Part shown: positions 58,004 through 64,000 of the stretch, piece by piece | How the letters are laid out: every line of letters begins with the position of its first letter | Position numbering within the stretch: position 1 is the first letter of the stretch | Source: Azospirillum doebereinerae | GTDB taxonomy: Bacteria > Pseudomonadota > Alphaproteobacteria > Azospirillales > Azospirillaceae | DNA: 64,000 nucleotides | Direction: 5' to 3' | Assembly: GCF_003989665.1 (NCBI RefSeq) | Contig: NZ_RZIJ01000018.1 | Location: forward strand, 1 to 64,000 | Notes under the pieces: generated by a model | Seen by the model: only the letters and a program-made list of their open reading frames with translations | Told to the model about the DNA's origin: nothing | Databases searched by the model: none | Made by a program: the position numbers and the translations under genes

Positions 58004-59494
58004 TCACCCGAGGTAGCGCGTCTCCAGGTGACGCTTGAACACCGAGGCGTCGAGCGGCCGCCCCGTCGCCGCCGTCAGCAGTTCGTCGCCCGACGCGTGG
58101 AAACAGCCCGTCCCGTGGACGTTCTGCCGCAGCCACGCCACCAGCGGCGCGAACGCGCCGCGCGACAGGGCGGGCACGATCTCCGGATCGGCCTTTCGCG
58201 CGGCGTCGAACAGCTGCGCCGCCGTCATGGCGCCCAGCGTGTAGCTGGGGAAATAGCCCCAACCGCCGCCCGGCCAGTGGATGTCTTGGAGACAGCCCTG
58301 GCGGTCGTCGGGCGGCACCACGCCGACCAACTCGGCCATGCCGTCGTTCCAGGCGCCCGGCAGGTCGGCCAGGGCGAGATCGCCCGCCACCATCGCCTTC
58401 TCCAGCCGGTAGCGCAGGATGACGTGCGCCGGGTAGGTCACCTCGTCGGCGTTCACCCGGATCAGGCCGCGCTCGACCCGGCTGTAGAGACGGCGCAGGT
58501 TGGCGGCCTCCCAGGCCGGTCCCTCGCCGCCGAACGCCTCGCGCGCCACCGGCGCCAGCCACGTCAGGAATTCGGCGGAGCGGCTGGCCTGCATCTCCAT
58601 GATCAGCGACTGGCTCTCGTGCACCGCCATGCCGCGCGCTTGCCCGACCGGCTGGCCCAGCCACGCGCGCGGGCGGCCCTGCTCGTAGAGCGCGTGGCCG
58701 GTCTCGTGCAGCACGCCCATCAGGGCGTTGGCGAAGTTGTCCTCCTCGTAGCGCGTGGTGATGCGCACGTCGTCGGTGGCGCCGCCGCAGAAGGGATGCA
58801 GAGACACGTCCAGCCGACCACGGCTGAAATCGAAGCCCATCCGCTCCATCATCCGCACGCCGAGCGCCTTCTGGGCCTCGACCGGGAACGGCCCTTGCGG
58901 CCGGACCGGCGCCGGCTCCCCGGCCTGCTTGTCGAGGACACGGCCGATCAGGCCGGGCAGGAACTCCGCCAGATCGGCGAAGACCACGTCGATCCGCTCG
59001 GCCCGCGCGCCGGGGTCGTGCTCGTCCAGCAGCGCGTCGTAGGGCGACAGGTCCAGCGCCGCGCCCTTGGCCTCGGCGCCTTCGCGGACGCGCGCCAGCA
59101 CCTCGGTCAGCGAGGGCAGCAGCGCGGCGAAGTCGTTGTTCGCCCGCGCGCTGCGCCACACCATCTCGCAGACGGAAACGGCCTTGCTGGTCGCCTCGAC
59201 CAGATCGGCGGGCACGGCGGTGGCGTGGACGTAGTCGCGGCGCATCTCGCGCAGGTTGGCGCGCTGCCACGCGTCGAGGCTGGCGTCGTTTTCGGCCTCG
59301 GCGAGCAGGTCGCCGACGCGGGGGTCGGTCGCCAACTCGTGCGCCAGGACCGAAAGGGTCGCCGTCTGCTCGGCGCGGGCGTCGTTGGAGCCCTCCGGCA
59401 TGATCGTCTGCGTGTCCCAGCCGAGGATGCCCAGCGCGTCGCCGATGGCGGCGATGCGGGCGGTGCGGCGTTCGAGGTCCCGGTAAGCGGTCAT
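58004..59494 (-). CDS. M32-family metallocarboxypeptidase
   Basis: 496 residues from ATG 59494. The zinc-binding HETGH (58694-58708), with downstream ESQSLIMEMQASRSAEFLTW and GGWGYFPSYTLGAMTAAQLF, marks the TaqCP group. It removes C-terminal residues from peptides, mostly cytoplasmic. Its start overlaps the SURF1 stop by 4 bases, so it is the last gene of the cytochrome oxidase operon, an association that is probably only transcriptional. Confidence 0.92.
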   Translation of the reverse strand: MTAYRDLERRTARIAAIGDALGILGWDTQTIMPEGSNDARAEQTATLSVLAHELATDPRVGDLLAEAENDASLDAWQRANLREMRRDYVHATAVPADLVEATSKAVSVCEMVWRSARANNDFAALLPSLTEVLARVREGAEAKGAALDLSPYDALLDEHDPGARAERIDVVFADLAEFLPGLIGRVLDKQAGEPAPVRPQGPFPVEAQKALGVRMMERMGFDFSRGRLDVSLHPFCGGATDDVRITTRYEEDNFANALMGVLHETGHALYEQGRPRAWLGQPVGQARGMAVHESQSLIMEMQASRSAEFLTWLAPVAREAFGGEGPAWEAANLRRLYSRVERGLIRVNADEVTYPAHVILRYRLEKAMVAGDLALADLPGAWNDGMAELVGVVPPDDRQGCLQDIHWPGGGWGYFPSYTLGAMTAAQLFDAARKADPEIVPALSRGAFAPLVAWLRQNVHGTGCFHASGDELLTAATGRPLDASVFKRHLETRYLG

Positions 59495-60228
59495 GCGGTC
59501 GGCCCGTTCCTTCCTGTGTCGGCGCTTCTGCGCTGCGACAGCACGTAGATCGCCGCCAGCGTCGCCGCAAGCCCGTACCACGTCAACGCGTATTGCAGAT
59601 GGTTGTTGGGCAGTTCGACGCGCGGTTCGATCCCGGCGGGCAGTCCGCCGGGGGATTGGCCCGGCAGCGCCTCGACCAGGAAAGAGGCGACCGCGTCCAG
59701 CTTGAGTGTCGCGGCCATGGCCGGCGGATCGGCGCGCAGCCAAGTCTCGGCGCCGGGGCGGTTGTCGGGCTGGAACATCCCCGCCATCTGCGGAAGGCGG
59801 ACGATTCCCCGCAGGGTGATGTCGCCGTCGATGCGGGTGCCCGCTCGGCTGGCCGGATCGCGCCGGTCCATCGGCACGAAGCCGCGGTTGACCAACACCA
59901 CGCCACCGCCGTCGGCGCGCGCAAAGGGGGTCATGACCTCGTAGCCCGCCTGTCCTTGGCGGGGACGGGCGATCAGCAGCAGTTCCTGGTCGTTCAGGAA
60001 ACGCCCGGTCAGCGTGACGGGGCGAAACTCCCAGGCGGCGGGGTCGTCCAACACCGCCGGGAGAGGAACGGGGGCGGCGGTCACACGCTGCTCCACCCGT
60101 TCCATCAACTCGGCCTTCCAGCCCATGCGCTGGATCTGCCACGTCCCCAGCCCCAGCATGATGGCGACGGCGGGAACGGTCATCAGCGTCGCGGTCAGCG
60201 ACGGTCGGAAACGGCGCGGGCCGGTCAT
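59491..60228 (-). CDS. SURF1-family cytochrome oxidase assembly protein
   Basis: 245 residues with helices near both ends (about 10-28 and 212-232). Typical blocks: VPAVAIMLGLGTWQIQRMGW, VVLVNRGFVPMDRRDP and NHLQYALTWYGLAATLAAIY. SURF1 assists heme a insertion into subunit I. It is 3 bp from the DUF983 gene. Confidence 0.92.
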   Translation of the reverse strand: MTGPRRFRPSLTATLMTVPAVAIMLGLGTWQIQRMGWKAELMERVEQRVTAAPVPLPAVLDDPAAWEFRPVTLTGRFLNDQELLLIARPRQGQAGYEVMTPFARADGGGVVLVNRGFVPMDRRDPASRAGTRIDGDITLRGIVRLPQMAGMFQPDNRPGAETWLRADPPAMAATLKLDAVASFLVEALPGQSPGGLPAGIEPRVELPNNHLQYALTWYGLAATLAAIYVLSQRRSADTGRNGPTA

Positions 60229-60231
60229 ACC

Positions 60232-60594
60232 CTACTCGAGTTCGTTGCGGCGGTATCGGTACTGCAAGGCGATAACATAAGCCTTGGCCGGACGCAGCAT
60301 GCCGAGCGTGAGGCCGATCACCACGACGCTCCAGACGATGGCATGGAGCCACAGCGGCCAGTCCACGGTCATCGACACCCAGAGCGCCACCGGCACCACG
60401 AGGAACCCGAGGATGAAGATCAGGAAGACGGCGGGGCCGTCGCCGCTGTCGACCTTCGACAGATCGAGGCCGCAGGTGCCGCAGCGCTCCGCGACGTCGA
60501 GATAGCCCTTGAACAGCTTGCCCTGTCCGCAGCGCGGGCACGCGCACCGCATGCCCGCCGCGAAGGGAGAAACGTTCGGGTGGTAACCGCTCAC
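60232..60594 (-). CDS. DUF983 membrane protein of the cytochrome oxidase operon
   Basis: 120 residues from GTG 60594; ATG 60552 is a shorter alternative. Zinc-ribbon cysteines CPRCGQG and CGTCG (about 19-43) precede two membrane helices (about 54-98). DUF983 proteins sit in alphaproteobacterial cta operons and are thought to help oxidase assembly. It is 11 bp after ctaE. Confidence 0.85.
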   Translation of the reverse strand: MSGYHPNVSPFAAGMRCACPRCGQGKLFKGYLDVAERCGTCGLDLSKVDSGDGPAVFLIFILGFLVVPVALWVSMTVDWPLWLHAIVWSVVVIGLTLGMLRPAKAYVIALQYRYRRNELE

Positions 60595-60605
60595 CCGCGC
60601 GGCCC

Positions 60606-61481
60606 TCAGTGGGCCGCCACGATGCCGCCGTGACCGCCCCACCAGTAGACCGACACGAACAGGAACAGCCAGACGACGTCCACGAAGTGCCAGTACCAAG
60701 CCGCCGCTTCGAAGCCGAAATGGCTTTCCGGGGTGAAATGGCCCTTGTTCGTGCGGATCCAGCAGACCAGCAGGAAGATGGTGCCGACCAGCACGTGGAA
60801 ACCGTGGAAGCCGGTCGCCATGAAGAAGGTGGACGGGAAGATGCCGTCGGTGAACTTGAACGGCGAATGGATGTATTCGTAGAGCTGGAAGAAGGTGAAC
60901 AGCACGCCCAGCAGCACGGTCAGGCCGAGAGCCTTGGAGGTCTCCTTGGTGCGGCCCTCCAGCAGGGCGTGGTGCGCCCAGGTGACGGTGACGCCCGACA
61001 GCAGCAGCGTCAGCGTCATCATCAGCGGCATGTCGAAAGGCGAGATCACATGGATGCCCACCGGCGGCCAATGGGCGTCCGGGTTGGTCGGCGAGGCCTT
61101 CGGGAACAGCGAGGCGTCGAAGAAGGCCCAGAAGAAGGCCGCGAAGAACATCACCTCCGACGCGATGAACAGCGCCATGCCGTAGCGCAGGCCGATCTTC
61201 ACCACCGGCGTGTGGGCCTTCTCGACCACCGCCTCGTGGATCACGGCGCGCCACCAGCCGAACATCACGCCCAGGATCGCCAGGATGCCCAGGATCATCA
61301 GCAGCTTGCCGCCGCCGTGCATGTACACGACCAGCCCGCTCGCCAGCAGGCCGCCGGCAAAGGCGCCGAGCAGGGGCCAGGGGCTGGGCTTCAGCAGGTG
61401 GTAGGGGTGCGGAATCCCGTCGCCCGGTGCCTGGGCGGATGGTTCGGCGTGCGGCATTTGCCCGTGGGTGATGTCGGCCAT
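60606..61481 (-). CDS. ctaE: Cytochrome c oxidase subunit III (aa3 type)
   Basis: 291 residues, seven helices. HPYHLLKPSPWPLLGAFAGG, FIASEVMFFAAFFWAFFDAS and AAAWYWHFVDVVWLFLFVSV are conserved. It contains the lipid-binding cleft and stabilises subunit I. Part of the canonical ctaD-B-G-E operon, separate from the five-helix subunit III at 36321. Confidence 0.93.
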   Translation of the reverse strand: MADITHGQMPHAEPSAQAPGDGIPHPYHLLKPSPWPLLGAFAGGLLASGLVVYMHGGGKLLMILGILAILGVMFGWWRAVIHEAVVEKAHTPVVKIGLRYGMALFIASEVMFFAAFFWAFFDASLFPKASPTNPDAHWPPVGIHVISPFDMPLMMTLTLLLSGVTVTWAHHALLEGRTKETSKALGLTVLLGVLFTFFQLYEYIHSPFKFTDGIFPSTFFMATGFHGFHVLVGTIFLLVCWIRTNKGHFTPESHFGFEAAAWYWHFVDVVWLFLFVSVYWWGGHGGIVAAH

Positions 61482-61501
61482 CGTCTCTCAACCCCAATGG
61501 T

Positions 61502-62104
61502 TCAGTTTGTGGCGGTCGCGCTGGGCGCCGCCTTTTGATTGCTTCCCTGCTGCGCCAGGACGGCGTCGCTGTCCTTGGCGCGGAAGAAGGTGTAGGACAG
61601 CGTGATGGTGGTCACGTCCTGCATGTTCGGGTCGTCGTTCATCGCCGGATCGACGAAGAAGGCGACCGGCATGTCCACCGCCTGCCCCGGTTGGAGAACC
61701 TGCTCGGTGAAGCAGAAGCACTCGATCTTGTTGAAATACTGCCCGACCTTGTCGGGGGTGACGTTGTACACCGCCGTGCCGACGGTGGGCTTGGCCGACT
61801 TGTTCTCCGCCCGGTAGGCGGCGAGCCCGGTCTCGCCCAGCTTCAGCACCATGTCCTTCTGCTCGGGCTTGAAGGCCCAGGGCAGCCCCATGTTGGTGTC
61901 GGCGTTGAAGCGGATCGTCACCTTGCGGTCGACGGTGTGCGACGCCGCCTCCTGCGCGCGCTGGGTCGTGCCGCCGAAGCCGGTGACCGAGCAGAACAGC
62001 GAGTAAAGCGGCACCGACGCGTAGGCCAGCCCGATCATCCCGAACACCAGCCCGAACAGCGACGACAGGATGACGAGGTTGCGGCGGCGGAGGTCCTGCT
62101 TCAT
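61502..62104 (-). CDS. ctaG: Cytochrome oxidase copper chaperone CtaG (Cox11)
   Basis: 200 residues. One N-terminal helix (about 9-28), then a periplasmic immunoglobulin-like domain with copper-binding ECFCFTEQ motif and AVDMPVAFFVDPAM. It inserts CuB in subunit I. The gene is 20 bp before ctaE. Confidence 0.93.
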   Translation of the reverse strand: MKQDLRRRNLVILSSLFGLVFGMIGLAYASVPLYSLFCSVTGFGGTTQRAQEAASHTVDRKVTIRFNADTNMGLPWAFKPEQKDMVLKLGETGLAAYRAENKSAKPTVGTAVYNVTPDKVGQYFNKIECFCFTEQVLQPGQAVDMPVAFFVDPAMNDDPNMQDVTTITLSYTFFRAKDSDAVLAQQGSNQKAAPSATATN

Positions 62105-62126
62105 GGCGTCGGTTCCCCTTGCGGCG

Positions 62127-62279
62127 TCAGTGCCCGGCGCTCATGCGGACGATGGTGATGGCGTAGAACAGCGCGACCAGCGCCAGCAGCGCCAGCAGCA
62201 CGGCGTAGTTGCGCCCGCGCAGCCGCTTGGCACGCTCGGCCGCCTGCTTGCCGGGAATCTCGCGTTCCATGACGGTCAT
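62127..62279 (-). CDS. Small CoxF-like assembly protein
   Basis: 50 residues from ATG 62279: basic N-terminus ([20 protein letters not shown]) and one membrane helix ([19 protein letters not shown]). Small single-helix proteins of this form occupy the same place between ctaB and ctaG in alphaproteobacteria. The start overlaps the ctaB stop (ATGA). Too short for firm identification by sequence alone. Confidence 0.75.
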   Translation of the reverse strand: MTVMEREIPGKQAAERAKRLRGRNYAVLLALLALVALFYAITIVRMSAGH

Positions 62280-63190
62280 GCCCCACCTCCAACGACAAGC
62301 CGCTCGCCGATCATCAGGGCGAACAGCAGGAACAGATACAGGATCGAAAAGGCGAACATCTTCTTGGCCGGCCCGTCGTCGGTCGCGCGCAGGACACGCA
62401 CGGCGCAGCCGACGAACATCAGGCCCAGCAGGCTCGACGCCGCCAGATAGACCGGCCCGGCGATCCCGACGAAATACGGCGCCGCCGCGACCGGCAGCAG
62501 CACCAGCGTGTAGAGCAGCATCTGCCGCTTGGTCGATTCCGGCCCGGCGACCACCGGCATCATCGGCACCCCGGCGCGCGTGTAATCGGCGTTGCGGAAC
62601 AGCGCCAGCGCCCAGAAATGCGGCGGCGTCCACAGGAAGATCAGCCCGAACAGCAGGATCGACGGCAGTTCCACCCCGCCCGTCACCGCCGCCCAGCCGA
62701 TCATCGGCGGAAAGGCACCGGCAGCGCCGCCGATGACGATGTTCTGCGGGGTCCGCCGCTTCAGCCCCATGGTGTAGACGAAGACGTAGAAGACGATGGT
62801 CATCGCCAGCAGCGCGGCCGCCGTCCAGTTCACCGCGATGCCCATCACCAGCGTGGACAGCACCGACAGGGTGACGCCGAAGCCCAGAGCCTCGTCGGCG
62901 CCGACGCGGCCGGACGGGATCGGGCGCTTGGCGGTGCGGGTCATCACCGCGTCGATGTCGCGGTCGTACCACATGTTGATGGCGCCCGACGCCCCGGCCC
63001 CGACCGCGATGCACAGCACGGCGACCGCGCCGATCAGCGGATGGATGTGCCCCGGCGCCAGCACCAGCCCGGCCAGCCCGGTGAACACCACCAGGGACAT
63101 GACCCTCGGCTTCAGCAACTCGATGAAGTCGCCGGCCGAGGCTCCGGGCGCGCGTTGCCCCAGCGCGATGTCGTTCGTCATATCGGTCAT
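62276..63190 (-). CDS. ctaB: Protoheme IX farnesyltransferase (heme O synthase)
   Basis: 304 residues from ATG 63190, preceded by GGGAGGG. Nine helices, with the prenyl-diphosphate motif [20 protein letters not shown] (Asp-rich) and [20 protein letters not shown]. It makes heme O, the precursor of heme A used by both oxidases here. An alternative in-frame ATG is five codons upstream. Confidence 0.93.
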   Translation of the reverse strand: MTDMTNDIALGQRAPGASAGDFIELLKPRVMSLVVFTGLAGLVLAPGHIHPLIGAVAVLCIAVGAGASGAINMWYDRDIDAVMTRTAKRPIPSGRVGADEALGFGVTLSVLSTLVMGIAVNWTAAALLAMTIVFYVFVYTMGLKRRTPQNIVIGGAAGAFPPMIGWAAVTGGVELPSILLFGLIFLWTPPHFWALALFRNADYTRAGVPMMPVVAGPESTKRQMLLYTLVLLPVAAAPYFVGIAGPVYLAASSLLGLMFVGCAVRVLRATDDGPAKKMFAFSILYLFLLFALMIGERLVVGGGA

Positions 63191-63221
63191 GGGCAACCCT
63201 CCCACGCTGTCTTGTTGGCTC

Positions 63222-63258
63222 GGACCGGGCGCATCCTTTTCGGGGAGGCGCCCGGTCC
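63222..63258 (-). promoter_or_regulatory. Strong hairpin between ctaD and ctaB
   Basis: GGACCGGGCGC, 15-base loop, GCGCCCGGTCC, an 11-bp perfect stem in the 94-bp gap. No T-run follows on the minus strand, so I suggest mRNA stabilisation or partial termination that sets the ctaD:ctaB ratio. Inference. Confidence 0.5.
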
Positions 63259-63284
63259 CGGCTTAGTCGGTCACTTGACGGCTA

Positions 63285-64000
<716 letters not shown>

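Overview
The window is GC-rich, densely packed chromosomal DNA from an alphaproteobacterium. Gene content and order fit the Rhodospirillales/Azospirillum lineage best. The evidence is the block rpoZ-rsh-pdxJ-acpS-lepB-rnc-era-(insert)-recO-parC, the ctaD-ctaB-small assembly protein-ctaG-ctaE-DUF983-SURF1 oxidase operon, several TTG/GTG starts, and ATGA stop/start overlaps. The genus is an inference from gene order, not from a marker-gene comparison. No rRNA, tRNA, CRISPR array or intact insertion sequence was seen.

Layout. 1-5.2 kb: fatty-acid/acyl-CoA genes (etfB fragment, thioesterase, MerR regulator of LiuR type, acyl-CoA ligase, SCP2 protein) with a LiuR-like box, then small proteins and a flavin reductase. 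5.3-9.9 kb: orphan motB, a circularly permuted ATP-grasp/alpha-E pair, and the protein leucyltransferase bpt. 9.9-15.5 kb: a chemoreceptor and a TRAP transporter whose binding-protein gene converges on its permease genes. 15.8-28.6 kb: the housekeeping block above, interrupted between era and recO by a PAS-GGDEF-EAL protein and a YkgJ-type cysteine-cluster protein. 28.8-35.7 kb: NYN-domain protein, pdxA-surA-lptG, a GNAT acetyltransferase and guaA. PdxA and PdxJ are consecutive steps of deoxyxylulose-phosphate-dependent vitamin B6 synthesis.

35.7-47.7 kb is the most striking region. Just past the 3' end of guaA there is what looks like the eroded N-terminus of a tyrosine integrase. It is followed by a twelve-gene, tightly overlapping cluster on the minus strand: Alternative Complex III (actABCDEF), a small membrane protein, a SCO copper chaperone and a caa3-type cytochrome oxidase. 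The oxidase subunit II carries its own fused cytochrome c, and subunit I has the A2-type YSHP motif. This would be a self-contained quinol:O2 respiratory module that bypasses complex bc1. guaA 3' ends are known integration sites, so acquisition by an integrative element is plausible but not proven.

47.8-53.4 kb holds an EmrAB-type efflux pair, a poorly characterised membrane protein and a lytic transglycosylase lipoprotein. 53.6-58.0 kb holds an RND pump pair. 58.0-64.0 kb holds an M32 carboxypeptidase and the canonical aa3 oxidase operon, truncated in ctaD by the window end. The genome therefore carries two different heme-copper oxidase modules 16 kb apart. A family of GGGAGAGGG palindromes sits in three gaps between converging genes.
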